Assembly: GCA_023250955.1 (NCBI GenBank)
Contig: JAHEZQ010000036.1
Location: 1 to 41,412 of the forward strand
DNA: 41,412 bases
Reading direction: 5' to 3'
From: Melioribacter sp.
Lineage (GTDB): Bacteria > Bacteroidota > Ignavibacteria > Ignavibacteriales > Melioribacteraceae
The position numbers and the translations under genes are program-made. The notes below the pieces were generated by a model that was given only the letters and a program-made list of their open reading frames with translations, was not told the origin of the DNA and made no database searches. Position 1 is the first letter of the stretch, and each line of letters begins with the position of its first letter. Of this stretch, positions 9,744 to 18,332 are shown piece after piece.

Positions 9744-9790
9744 GTGTTACAATGATGAACAACTTTTAATAATCACGAATGCAGGAGAAC

Positions 9791-12346
9791 ATGAAAAATT
9801 TTACAACTATTCGAAAGCTCTTTTTCCTTACGATTGTTTTTGTATTATCGTTAGAGCTTTCAGCTCAGCAGAGAATGCAGCAAGGCGGAATGAATCCTTC
9901 TTCGCAATTCCAACCGATCGGAAAAATTAGTGGTACGGTTATAGATGCGCAGACATCTGAACCGATCGAATATGCAAACATTGTAATTTATAACTGGAAA
10001 GATTCAACGGTTGCGAATGGAACTGTGACTGATCAAAAAGGAAAATTTGAATTATCTAAAGTTATGTACGGCAGATATTTTATGAAAGTTTCTTATATCG
10101 GTTACTCAACAAAAAGATTTGATTCTCTAACTGTTATTCCGAACAAAACTGAAATTAAATACGGAGTGATAAAATTAAGGCCGAAGAATGTTAATATGAA
10201 TGAAGTGGTGGTCCAATCACAAAGAGACGCTTTAACCTCAAACTTAGACAAAAAAGTTTATACGGTTGATAAATTGATGGCAAACTCAGGCGGAACTGCT
10301 GTTGATGTAATGCAAAATATTCCTTCTGTTTCAGTTGATGCAGACGGCGGCGTTGCAGTAAGAGGAAACACCAACATAAATGTTTTAGTTGATGGGAGAC
10401 CGGCGGCTTTAGCTGGTTTTAGTGGTTCTGACGTTTTATCACAAATTCCAGCAAGCCAAATTGAAAGTATAGAAATTGTTACTAATCCTTCGGCTAAATA
10501 TGATCCGGAAGGAACAGCAGGAATTATTAATATTATATTGAAAAAGAATTCTAATCTTGGCGTTAATGGAACATTAATGGGAAATGCCGGAACAAAGGGA
10601 AGATATAATTCTTCAGTTAACATGAATTTACGCGGAGACAATTTTAATATTTTCTCAAGTTACGACGGCAGATTTTTTAATATGAATGGCGGGGGTGCTA
10701 CACTTAGAACTTCTTCTTTTCCATCACAAAACGGAAATATTAATTCAACACTTGATCAAAATTCCGATAACCTGAACAGAATGAATAATCACAGTTTAAA
10801 TATAGGTGCAGACTATTATTTAGCCGATAAAGAATTTGTTACTCTCTCAGCTCAATTCAGATTTGGAGATAACAGTAACGCAAGTACAATCGGAAATGTG
10901 AATTATACCGACCCGAATAATATTCAAAGCCAGTTTAATAGAGTTAGCGATGGAACCCGCGATAACAGCTCGGGTAATTATACTTTGAGTTATAAAAAAA
11001 CATATGAAAATAGAAATCAAGAATTAACTGCTGATGTTATGTATTCGCAAAGTGCAATGAGTAGCGATTCGAAAATTTCTCAGTTGTATTTTATTCCAAA
11101 TCAAACTTCAACCTTGCAGAGATCACTTTCTGATAACGCCAACAAGTTATGGTTAATTCAAGCTAACTATGTTCAACCTCTTGGTGAATGGGGAAGATTA
11201 GAATCCGGATTACGTAGCCAAATAAAAGATTTGACAATGTTTAATGACTATTTGAATTGGGATTATTCAAATCAAATGTGGGGTGCAAGTAATTTGATTA
11301 ATAATAATTATAATTATAAAGAACAGGTCCATGCACTTTACGGAATATTTTCAAATTCATTGGGAAGTTTTACAACTCAAATTGGTCTTCGAGCAGAGCA
11401 AGTTTTTGTCAAAGGAATGAGCTTTGTGACTAATCAAACCTACGAGAGTAATTATTTTGATATTTATCCAACGGTTCATCTACGTTATAATTTTAACGGG
11501 CTGGACGAAATCCAATTAAGTTACAGCCGAAGAATAGACCGTCCACAGAATAGACAGCTAAATCCGTATGAAGATCGTTCTGATTCCTTAAATGTTTTTA
11601 AAGGTAATCCTGATCTAAGACCGCAATATCATAATGCATTGGAACTTGGTTATACAAAAACGCTTGGTAAAACTTCATTGGTTACAAATCTGTTTTATCG
11701 GTTAAGCACAAATTTAATTAGTACGATCAGCACGCTTTTGCCAAACGGAGTAACATACTCTACATTCCAAAATATTTCGAAAGGCAAATCGTACGGAGTA
11801 GAGTTTATAGCCAATTCACCTATTACTGATTGGATGAGATTAAACGGAAACATTTCATATTACAATAATAGTGTTGATGACTTAGGAACACTCGGAGGTG
11901 AAACTGGAAGTTACAGCTGGAGTGCAAGATTAAGTTCAATGATGACAATTTCCGATGGTTTTATTTTTCAAATGATGTTTTTCTATTCATCACCGTCAAT
12001 AATACTAAATACAGGCGGAAGAGGTGGTGGAGATATGGGCGGCGGAATGTTCTTTGGCGGATCAGCAGCTCAAACAAAAATGAAAGAAATGTATTCAATG
12101 GATGTAATGGTAAGAAAAGATTTTATGGATGGAAGACTAGCGTTTACATTGCGAATTTCAGATCTGTTTAATACACGTAAGTTTGATACTGAAACAACAG
12201 GATTAAATTATTATATAATTAATACAAGAAAATTCGATTCACGAATAGTTAATCTTGGTGTTTCATACCGTCTTGTAGATACAAAAGGAAGAATGATGGA
12301 TCAAGAAAAGCAGAGAAGAATCGAAGAAGGGTATGACGAATTGTAA
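9791..12346 (+). CDS. TonB-dependent receptor-like outer-membrane protein
   Basis: An 851-residue outer-membrane protein. An ATG at 9779 is in frame, but the ATG at 9791 is better because AGGAG lies between the two and the signal peptide then starts MKNFTTIRKLF and ends at LELSAQ. A carboxypeptidase-regulatory-like domain follows (about 38-120: GKISGTVIDAQTSEPIEYAN). Next comes a plug domain (about 150-250) with VRGNTNINVLVDGRP, and then a large beta-barrel of the outer-membrane beta-barrel family typical of Bacteroidota. A Gly-rich loop (RGGGDMGGGMFFGGS) lies near residue 750. It probably binds or imports a substrate, but nothing in the sequence or the neighbours identifies the ligand. It is transcribed alone and followed by a strong terminator. 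Confidence 0.92.
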   Translation: MKNFTTIRKLFFLTIVFVLSLELSAQQRMQQGGMNPSSQFQPIGKISGTVIDAQTSEPIEYANIVIYNWKDSTVANGTVTDQKGKFELSKVMYGRYFMKVSYIGYSTKRFDSLTVIPNKTEIKYGVIKLRPKNVNMNEVVVQSQRDALTSNLDKKVYTVDKLMANSGGTAVDVMQNIPSVSVDADGGVAVRGNTNINVLVDGRPAALAGFSGSDVLSQIPASQIESIEIVTNPSAKYDPEGTAGIINIILKKNSNLGVNGTLMGNAGTKGRYNSSVNMNLRGDNFNIFSSYDGRFFNMNGGGATLRTSSFPSQNGNINSTLDQNSDNLNRMNNHSLNIGADYYLADKEFVTLSAQFRFGDNSNASTIGNVNYTDPNNIQSQFNRVSDGTRDNSSGNYTLSYKKTYENRNQELTADVMYSQSAMSSDSKISQLYFIPNQTSTLQRSLSDNANKLWLIQANYVQPLGEWGRLESGLRSQIKDLTMFNDYLNWDYSNQMWGASNLINNNYNYKEQVHALYGIFSNSLGSFTTQIGLRAEQVFVKGMSFVTNQTYESNYFDIYPTVHLRYNFNGLDEIQLSYSRRIDRPQNRQLNPYEDRSDSLNVFKGNPDLRPQYHNALELGYTKTLGKTSLVTNLFYRLSTNLISTISTLLPNGVTYSTFQNISKGKSYGVEFIANSPITDWMRLNGNISYYNNSVDDLGTLGGETGSYSWSARLSSMMTISDGFIFQMMFFYSSPSIILNTGGRGGGDMGGGMFFGGSAAQTKMKEMYSMDVMVRKDFMDGRLAFTLRISDLFNTRKFDTETTGLNYYIINTRKFDSRIVNLGVSYRLVDTKGRMMDQEKQRRIEEGYDEL

Positions 12347-12367
12347 TTTTCAAGCATGTTAAAAAGA

Positions 12368-12404
12368 TGGCCCCGGTCTGCTTACGGCGAATCGGGGCTT
12401 TTTA
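12368..12404 (+). terminator. Rho-independent terminator after the TonB-type receptor
   Basis: GCCCCG (12370-12375) pairs with CGGGGC (12393-12398), extendable by two pairs including one G-U, followed by TTTTTA. It sits 22 bases after the receptor stop codon. Confidence 0.9.
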
Positions 12405-12614
12405 TTTCTATTCATCCAAATTGAAAAATGTTATCTTAACCTTGTAGATATTTTATTGAGATTATTAATTCATTATATTTTCAGTAAGCAAACTTTAGTT
12501 TGAATTATGCTTCATGTTATTTAACGTGTTACTTTAATTCATTTAATATATTTCCTTATTCTCCAATTCATACGGTAAATATTTAAATAAACAACAATTA
12601 AACAAGAGTTATTA

Positions 12615-13742
12615 ATGAGCATAATTCTAAAAGAAGTAAATACAAGACGTGAGTTAAAACAATTTATTCAATTTCCCTTCTCTCTTTACCTAGAGAATAA
12701 ATATTGGGTACCGCCGCTAATCTTCGATGAACTTAAAACATTAAGGAAAGATAAAAATCCTGCATTCGATTTTTGCGAAGCAAAATATTGGCTTGCATAT
12801 AAAAATGATAAAATTGTTGGAAGGATAGCTGGAATAATTAATCATAAATACAATGAAAAGTGGAATCAAAAATCAGCAAGATTTGGATGGATTGATTTTA
12901 TTGATGATGAACAAGTATCGCAAAAATTAATCGAAGTTGTTATTAATTGGGCGAAAGAAAAAGGAATGAATAAAATTCATGGTCCGCTTGGGTTCTCAGA
13001 TTTTGATGGTGAAGGAATGCTGATAGAAGGATTTAATGAACTTAGTACTTTCGGTTCTATTTACAATCATCCTTACTATAAAAAACATATTGAGAAACTT
13101 GGTTTTGAAAAAGACGCGGATTGGATTGAGTTCTTAGTAACCTTTGATCCGACTGTCTCCGGACCGGAAAAAGTTTCGCGAATAGCAGATGCAGTAGCAG
13201 AAAGGAATCATCTTCATATTTTAAAAGTTAAAAAAGCAAAAGAGATGCTTCCATATGCCAGAGAAATTTTTTATCTGATAAACGATGCGTATAAAGATCT
13301 TTTTGGTTTTGTTGAATTAACCGATAAACAAATTGACATGTATGTAAAAGCATATTTTGGATTCATCAAACCGGATTATGTACCAATAATTTTAGACAGC
13401 AATAATAAAGTTGCAGCATTTGGAATTACTATGCCATCTCTTTCAGTAGCCGTACAAAAAAGTAAAGGAAAATTATTTCCATTTGGATTCATTTATATTT
13501 TAAGAGCAATGAAGAACAACCCTAATGTTGATTTGTATTTAACTGCGGTGCGTCCTGAGCTACAGAATAAAGGCGTAAATGCAATGCTAATAAACGAAAC
13601 AAATAAAGTTTTTGTGAGAAATAAAATCCACAAAGTAGAAACCAACCGTGAACTGGAAGAAAATCCTAAGATTCAAGCTCAATGGCGGTTTTTTGAGAAC
13701 AGATTACACAAACGGAGAAGGTGTTATAAAAAGTCTATATAA
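12615..13742 (+). CDS. GNAT-fold acyltransferase-like protein
   Basis: A 375-residue cytoplasmic protein that resembles a conserved family annotated as N-acyltransferase superfamily (YghO-like). The first half has the pattern of a GNAT fold: KYWLAYKNDKIVGRIAGIINH and later the conserved HGPLGFSDFDGEGMLIEGF. The second half contains VRPELQNKGVNAMLINE, resembling the acetyl-CoA-binding region, and ends FENRLHKRRRCY, a typical family ending. The substrate is unknown, and it may be a double-GNAT protein. No clear Shine-Dalgarno precedes the ATG. It is a single gene flanked by terminators. Confidence 0.7.
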   Translation: MSIILKEVNTRRELKQFIQFPFSLYLENKYWVPPLIFDELKTLRKDKNPAFDFCEAKYWLAYKNDKIVGRIAGIINHKYNEKWNQKSARFGWIDFIDDEQVSQKLIEVVINWAKEKGMNKIHGPLGFSDFDGEGMLIEGFNELSTFGSIYNHPYYKKHIEKLGFEKDADWIEFLVTFDPTVSGPEKVSRIADAVAERNHLHILKVKKAKEMLPYAREIFYLINDAYKDLFGFVELTDKQIDMYVKAYFGFIKPDYVPIILDSNNKVAAFGITMPSLSVAVQKSKGKLFPFGFIYILRAMKNNPNVDLYLTAVRPELQNKGVNAMLINETNKVFVRNKIHKVETNRELEENPKIQAQWRFFENRLHKRRRCYKKSI

Positions 13743-13747
13743 TATTA

Positions 13748-13776
13748 AAAGACGCCCATGCGGCGTCTTTCTTTTT
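13748..13776 (+). terminator. Rho-independent terminator after the acyltransferase-like gene
   Basis: AAAGACGCC (13748-13756) and GGCGTCTTT (13762-13770) form a perfect 9-bp stem with a 5-base loop, followed by CTTTTTG. It starts 5 bases after the stop codon. Confidence 0.92.
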
Positions 13777-13852
13777 GCTTTAAGAAAAAATAATTTTTTT
13801 CAGAATCTTCTTGATTACAATTGCATCATATTCGTAATAATTAGGAGTTATT

Positions 13853-14053
13853 ATGAAAAAGAATGTTGGCAGTTTAGATAAAGTTTTACGATGGGTTATT
13901 GGTTTAGTAATAATTGCTCTCGGAATTTTATTCCAAAGTTGGTGGGGTTTATTAGGAATTCTTCTTCTCTTTACAGGATCAATAGGTTGGTGTCCGCTTT
14001 ATCTTCCATTCGGATTATCTACTTGTAAAGTTGATCCGGATGCAAAAAAATAG
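13853..14053 (+). CDS. Small inner-membrane protein, DUF2892 (YgaP transmembrane-like)
   Basis: A 66-residue protein with two hydrophobic segments (about 13-29 and 31-46), followed by CPLYLPFGLSTCK, the conserved ending of the DUF2892 family in which GxCPLY with a downstream Cys is typical. The basic N terminus (MKKNVGSLDKVLRW) is also characteristic. The same module is fused to a rhodanese domain in YgaP, but here it stands alone. AGGAG lies 6 bases before the ATG. Its function is not established; the two Cys residues suggest a link to thiol or sulfur chemistry, which is inference. Confidence 0.88.
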   Translation: MKKNVGSLDKVLRWVIGLVIIALGILFQSWWGLLGILLLFTGSIGWCPLYLPFGLSTCKVDPDAKK

Positions 14054-14218
14054 TTTAGAATATTTGAGAAGTTTATCTCTTTCGAAAGACTAGATTGAAA
14101 TTCCAATCATTCTATAACTATCTCATTAAATCCTACTTTAACAAATTTCATCTTTGATTGGACTTTGGACTTATATCACTCTTTTTTATATTGCCAAAGG
14201 AAAAGAGGATGTGAATCG

Positions 14219-14635
14219 GTGGTTGAACAAAGTTTCAATATTATTAGCGATTACGGAAATGTTGCATTAGTTAATAAACAGATTCGTTTTTTTCTGGAAC
14301 TGCATGGCATTGAGCAGCATATAAGTAATGCAGTGGAAATCTGTTTAACGGAGGCTCTTAATAATGTAATTAAACATTCATATAATAATGATATTACAAA
14401 GCCTATAGATCTTATTGTTAAAAAAGATTCCAATTATTTTGAAATCATTATCATAGATAAGGGTTTGCCTAGAGAAAATTTAGTTGTTTCAAAACTCGAC
14501 TTTGATCCGCAAGACATTAACAATTTACCTGAAAGCGGTATGGGTCTTTATATAATCGAACAACTAATGGATGAGATGAAATATTTCACAAAGGATGGGA
14601 AAAATTATTTCTCTTTAAAGAAATGGCTCTTTTAA
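14219..14635 (+). CDS. RsbW/SpoIIAB-like serine kinase (anti-sigma factor type ATPase)
   Basis: A histidine-kinase-like ATPase of the small anti-sigma type, 138 residues from the GTG at 14219. That start follows AGAGGA with 9-base spacing, begins VVEQSFNIIS and gives the normal family length; the frame is open from an ATG at 14165. The ATP-binding boxes are present: EALNNVIKHSY (N box), IDKGLP (G1) and GMGLYIIEQLMDEM (G2). Such proteins bind a sigma factor or phosphorylate an STAS-domain antagonist. An RsbU-type phosphatase gene lies 1.5 kb downstream, which suggests a partner-switching pathway, but no STAS protein or sigma factor is in the window. Confidence 0.87.
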   Translation: MVEQSFNIISDYGNVALVNKQIRFFLELHGIEQHISNAVEICLTEALNNVIKHSYNNDITKPIDLIVKKDSNYFEIIIIDKGLPRENLVVSKLDFDPQDINNLPESGMGLYIIEQLMDEMKYFTKDGKNYFSLKKWLF

Positions 14636-14667
14636 TAAATTAACGGGCATAATACATCGGAAAGATT

Positions 14668-16203
14668 TTGCGCTATTTTATATTTCTTTTTTTAATCATA
14701 TCCACTTCTCTGTTTGCTCAAGATTCAACACGCAGTCAAGCTTTGAAAGAAAACACTCCGCGGAAATATCCTATCATCAAAGCAAAATATCCTTCTTACT
14801 CATTGATAGCCGGTTATCTTTTAGTAACCGAAGCCAATCGTAACGATCCTTTTGCACAGCACGAATTAGGATTACGTTATTTGTTGGGCAATGGATTTCC
14901 CTTAGATACGGTTAAATCAATTTATTGGATCCGTAAAGCTGTTGACCAAAATCTTCCATCAGCAAAATTTAATTATGGCATAATGTTGTATAATGGAATA
15001 GGCGTGCCGTGGAATCCATTTGAAGCTTTTCAAAATTTTAAAAGTGCTGCTTCTGCCGGATTACCCGAAGCGCAATTTGCGGCCGGATTAATCTATACAG
15101 ATAATCTAACTATAAATAAAAATTTAAATATCGCTTACAAATATTTTAGACTCTCGGCAGAGGCAAATTATATCCCTGCGAAGCAGGCCATACAACAATT
15201 AATGAAAAGCGGTTTTACTCCCGTAATTGATTCTGCTTCTAACTCTAACGATAAACAATCTATAAGAATTGATGAAATGGCATCTGTCATGGATCCGAAT
15301 TGGGATTTAGATTTTTATGATTTCGATGAACAAAACGGGAAAGATAAAAAGGAAGATCTCATCTCAAAGGTTCTTAAGAAGAAACCTTCCGAACTAAAAA
15401 AGTTTTTAGGATTAGATGAATTACCACAGCAATCTATGCCTCAAGATTCAAGCGCAGTAAGTCTATTAAAATTTGCGGCTGAAAGCGGAAGCCCGGAAGC
15501 ATTAATGCTTATCGGTAAAGGATACGAAAGTGGAACTGTATTTGAAAAAGATTTAATACTCGCTGCGGTAAATTATTTACGGGCTTACAGGCTTGGATCG
15601 ATGAAAGCAGGAGAGTATTTATTTACAATGATTCAATCAAAAGAATTGTTTGGCATATTGAAAGAAAAAATAAATCGTGGAGATCCAAACGCAATGTATG
15701 CATGGGCAGGTATTTCCGCTCTCGGATTCGATAACCAAATGTCAAATCAACAAGCACTTGATTTTCTTAAGAAAGCCGTTGAGAAAAAACATGTTTCATC
15801 AATAATTGAATTCGGTCTTTTATACTCCACGGGAAAACTGATAGAAAAAAATAGAGAAAAAGCTATTCAGTATTGGGAAACAGCGAAAGCTCTTGGAAGT
15901 AAAGAAGCTTCAATTAGAATTATCATGAGTAACTTGTTCGATTCAACAGCTGTAAAAAATTATTCTGATGATATAACCGTATTACACAACATCGCAAATG
16001 AAGGATCTATTCTTGCACAAACTGCGCTAGCCTTATGTTATGAAAAGGGAATTGGTGTTAAAGAAAGTAAAGCAGCAGCCATTAGGTATTACCGTCACGC
16101 TGCTCAGAGAGGAAGTGAAACGGCTTACAACTCACTTAAAAGAATGTATGATGAATTAAGACCTGATGATGAAGAGTTTAAGATTTATCTTCAGAATGAA
16201 TAG
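14668..16203 (+). CDS. Secreted Sel1-repeat protein
   Basis: A 511-residue protein starting at a TTG (14668) preceded by GGAAAG, with a signal peptide MRYFIFLFLIISTSLFAQ. Helical Sel1-type TPR-like repeats are visible in two blocks: about 62-175 (for example AQHELGLRYLLGNG and AKFNYGIMLYNGIGVPWN) and about 265-505 (for example AQTALALCYEKGIGVKESK). They are separated by a charged linker. Such repeats scaffold protein-protein contacts, here probably in the periplasm. It begins 32 bases after the RsbW-like gene and its last 26 bases overlap the end of the convergent phosphatase gene. The binding partner is unknown. Confidence 0.88.
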   Translation: MRYFIFLFLIISTSLFAQDSTRSQALKENTPRKYPIIKAKYPSYSLIAGYLLVTEANRNDPFAQHELGLRYLLGNGFPLDTVKSIYWIRKAVDQNLPSAKFNYGIMLYNGIGVPWNPFEAFQNFKSAASAGLPEAQFAAGLIYTDNLTINKNLNIAYKYFRLSAEANYIPAKQAIQQLMKSGFTPVIDSASNSNDKQSIRIDEMASVMDPNWDLDFYDFDEQNGKDKKEDLISKVLKKKPSELKKFLGLDELPQQSMPQDSSAVSLLKFAAESGSPEALMLIGKGYESGTVFEKDLILAAVNYLRAYRLGSMKAGEYLFTMIQSKELFGILKEKINRGDPNAMYAWAGISALGFDNQMSNQQALDFLKKAVEKKHVSSIIEFGLLYSTGKLIEKNREKAIQYWETAKALGSKEASIRIIMSNLFDSTAVKNYSDDITVLHNIANEGSILAQTALALCYEKGIGVKESKAAAIRYYRHAAQRGSETAYNSLKRMYDELRPDDEEFKIYLQNE

Positions 16204-17278
16204 CTTTCAAAATTACAAAAGTTAAATCATCATTCTGATTTGCATTCCCACGGAAATTAGTTACGGCATTTAGTAACGAATTCTTTATATCTTCTGCAGA
16301 TTTTTCACAATTATTTTTAATTATTCGTTTAATATTTTCCTCTCCAAATTGCTCTCTAAGAATATTCATTGCTTCATTCACTCCATCAGTATAAAAAAAG
16401 ATAATATCTTTCTCCTCCGGCTGAAATGAAAATTCTTCTAATGTTTTTTCAAAAATACCTTTATCGTTCAAACCAATGCCGATACCGTTGGGACAAATAA
16501 CTTCAAATTCTTTTTTATCATTTTTATACCACAAAGCAGGCGGATGACCTGCACGAGCAAAATTTATCTTGCCATCTTTTTCAATAGAAGCTATTGATAG
16601 TGTAAGAAAATATTCTCTGCGTAATGATTTAGAAAAATATTTCTTGATATTTATAATCAGATTTCTAACATCCGAAAAACTATCCAGCAATAAATAAATG
16701 ATAGACTGAACACGTACCATATAAAGAGCGGCCGCCATTCCTTTACCTGAAATATCTCCAACGACGATATAGTATAGTCCATTCGATTCAATTACATCGA
16801 AGTAATCTCCGCCGACTTCACGGGCAGGTTCGTAATAAGAGACGATCTGGTAATTGAAAATGGTTGAAGAATGTTTAGGTATTAAATCGAATTGAATATT
16901 ACGTGCAACATCAAGTTCGTTTTTAGCGGAAAGTTTATCAGCTAGTTCAAAAGCTATTAGCAGATTAATAATTAAAAAGGAGAGTAGTAAATACGCAGGC
17001 GATGGTTGTGAATATCCGACAATAAAAAATAATAATGCTGCTAAGTAAAAAATTCTTCTTGCAGGTGTTAGTTTTAACAAAAAAGCATTGAATAAACTTC
17101 TTACCAAAATAAAACCGCGGATAATTTTATTTTTTGATGGATCCGGTTTTGGTATATCCTTAGCAAAGAATTCGTAAACCTCTCCGGCATCGCGTTTGAT
17201 TAAGCGATTAATCTCATCTGCACTTAGATCACTTGTGTAGAGATCGAATAATCTTTTTATTGGATTTGATTTTGGCAA
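16178..17278 (-). CDS. Membrane-anchored PP2C-type phosphatase, SpoIIE/RsbU family
   Basis: A 366-residue protein with a cytoplasmic N-terminal region, two hydrophobic segments (about 76-90 and 94-111), a short helix (ELDVARNIQFDLIP, the linker usual before RsbU domains) and a SpoIIE/PP2C catalytic domain. Metal-binding motifs are intact: VGGDYFDV (Asp158, Asp161), VGDISGKGMAAALYM (Asp175), FYTDGVNEA and NQNDDLTFV. It would dephosphorylate a phospho-STAS protein and so oppose an RsbW-type kinase. The start is TTG; an in-frame stop lies seven codons upstream and no Met codon occurs before the catalytic domain. Its 3' end overlaps the Sel1 gene, and it is divergent from ccmC. Confidence 0.92.
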   Translation of the reverse strand: MPKSNPIKRLFDLYTSDLSADEINRLIKRDAGEVYEFFAKDIPKPDPSKNKIIRGFILVRSLFNAFLLKLTPARRIFYLAALLFFIVGYSQPSPAYLLLSFLIINLLIAFELADKLSAKNELDVARNIQFDLIPKHSSTIFNYQIVSYYEPAREVGGDYFDVIESNGLYYIVVGDISGKGMAAALYMVRVQSIIYLLLDSFSDVRNLIINIKKYFSKSLRREYFLTLSIASIEKDGKINFARAGHPPALWYKNDKKEFEVICPNGIGIGLNDKGIFEKTLEEFSFQPEEKDIIFFYTDGVNEAMNILREQFGEENIKRIIKNNCEKSAEDIKNSLLNAVTNFRGNANQNDDLTFVILKAIHSEDKS

Positions 17279-17366
17279 TGGTTTATCTTGATTTTTCTAC
17301 ATTATTAGACGATTTCAACATTATTTAGTTATACTTAAATTAACATAGTTGAGTGCATTTTACATT

Positions 17367-17398
17367 TTTGAATATCAAGGCTCAATTGCCTATTTTTG
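17367..17398 (+). promoter_or_regulatory. Predicted promoter of the ccmCDEF operon
   Basis: TTTG (17367-17370) followed after 20 bases by TATTTTTG (17391-17398) matches the Bacteroidota primary sigma pattern TTTG - about 19 bases - TAnnTTTG. It lies 50 bases before the ccmC ATG in the spacer shared with the divergent phosphatase gene. The two boxes sit inside a 10-base direct repeat, ATTTTTGAAT. Confidence 0.6.
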
Positions 17399-17447
17399 AA
17401 TTACGATTTATTAAATACAAAATTATTTATCATTAGAAAGCGTTATA

Positions 17448-18170
17448 ATGATTTGGAAAATAGTTCTTTTTATCCTGATGTGCTTTGTAATAATTACCGG
17501 AATTTCATTCCCAATAGTTGAACACCCACAAGGTTGGATGCAGTTTCCTATAATACCTGGTCTTGGAGAAAAAGCAAAAATAATTTTCTTTCACGTACCT
17601 ACGGCTTGGCTTTCTGTGCTGGCATTTTTAATGGCGATGGTTTATGGTATAAGGTATTTGAGAAAGAAAAATTTAGATGATGATGCAAAATCATCAGCTT
17701 CGTTGCAGATTGGGATGGTTTTTTGCATTCTTGCAACCGTTACAGGATCAATTTGGGCAAAATTTAACTGGGGAACATTTTGGAATTGGGATCCTCGGGA
17801 AACAAGTATATTCATTCTCCTATTAATTTATGGTTCGCTTTTTGCCCTTCGTTCAGCGGTGGAGAATGAAGATAAACGTGCACGTCTCTCTGCGGTTTAT
17901 TCTATAATTGCATTTTTGACTGTACCGTTTTTTATTTTCATTATGCCAAGAATAATGTTGGGTTTGCATCCCGGTTCACTGGAAATTGATCCTAATACCG
18001 GAAAAGTAATTCAGGGAACAAGTCCTGTTGTAGATTTTAAGATGAATGGTAATATGAGGTTAGTATTTTTTACATCACTAATAGCATTTACAATTCTTTA
18101 TTTTTGGATGTGGAAAATTAGATCCAAGGCAATTATTATTAAAGAAAATCTTTCTAAAAAATTAATTTGA
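17448..18170 (+). CDS. ccmC: Cytochrome c maturation haem-handling protein CcmC
   Basis: A 240-residue integral membrane protein with about six hydrophobic segments. The haem-handling WWD motif WGTFWNWDPRET is at residues 108-119. The flanking conserved histidines are His49 (FFHVPTAW) and a second in GLHPGS near residue 174. CcmC presents haem to CcmE on the periplasmic side in System I. The gene opens an operon with ccmD, ccmE and ccmF, and its stop codon overlaps the Shine-Dalgarno of ccmD. The CcmA and CcmB transporter subunits are not in this window. The ribosome-binding site before the ATG is weak. Confidence 0.95.
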   Translation: MIWKIVLFILMCFVIITGISFPIVEHPQGWMQFPIIPGLGEKAKIIFFHVPTAWLSVLAFLMAMVYGIRYLRKKNLDDDAKSSASLQIGMVFCILATVTGSIWAKFNWGTFWNWDPRETSIFILLLIYGSLFALRSAVENEDKRARLSAVYSIIAFLTVPFFIFIMPRIMLGLHPGSLEIDPNTGKVIQGTSPVVDFKMNGNMRLVFFTSLIAFTILYFWMWKIRSKAIIIKENLSKKLI

Positions 18171-18178
18171 GGTAGAAT

Positions 18179-18328
18179 TTGGAAGGCGGATTAGTAGAAT
18201 TTCTAGAAAAAAATTCAATATACATTGTATTAGCAATTGTTCTTGTTGTATGGGCAGGGATATTTTTATTCCTTCTTAATACGGATAAGCGACTTAAAGC
18301 AATCGAAAAAGAATTAAAGGAGAAATAA
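18179..18328 (+). CDS. ccmD: CcmD-like small membrane protein
   Basis: A 49-residue protein starting with TTG at 18179, beginning EGGLVEFLEKN. One transmembrane segment (about 14-33, IYIVLAIVLVVWAGIFLFLL) is followed by a charged, lysine-rich tail (TDKRLKAIEKELKEK). This is the size and layout of CcmD, which joins CcmC to CcmE. GAGGT overlaps the ccmC stop codon and lies 5 bases before the TTG. The position between ccmC and ccmE strongly supports the call; sequence conservation in this family is low. Confidence 0.82.
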   Translation: MEGGLVEFLEKNSIYIVLAIVLVVWAGIFLFLLNTDKRLKAIEKELKEK

Positions 18329-18332
18329 TTCA

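Larger units (their letters stand above)
9201..9790. other. Long intergenic stretch without a convincing gene
   Basis: About 590 AT-rich bases separate divergent msrA and the TonB-type receptor. It holds poly-T and poly-A runs and a 36-codon plus-strand frame at 9360-9470 (ATG after CGGGGAAAC). On the minus strand a short frame ends near 9570 and would encode a basic peptide including KRLRAPLKRKYR, which could be the tail of a decayed gene. A TAnnTTTG box lies at 9736-9743. None of the small frames resembles a family I recognise. Confidence 0.5.
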
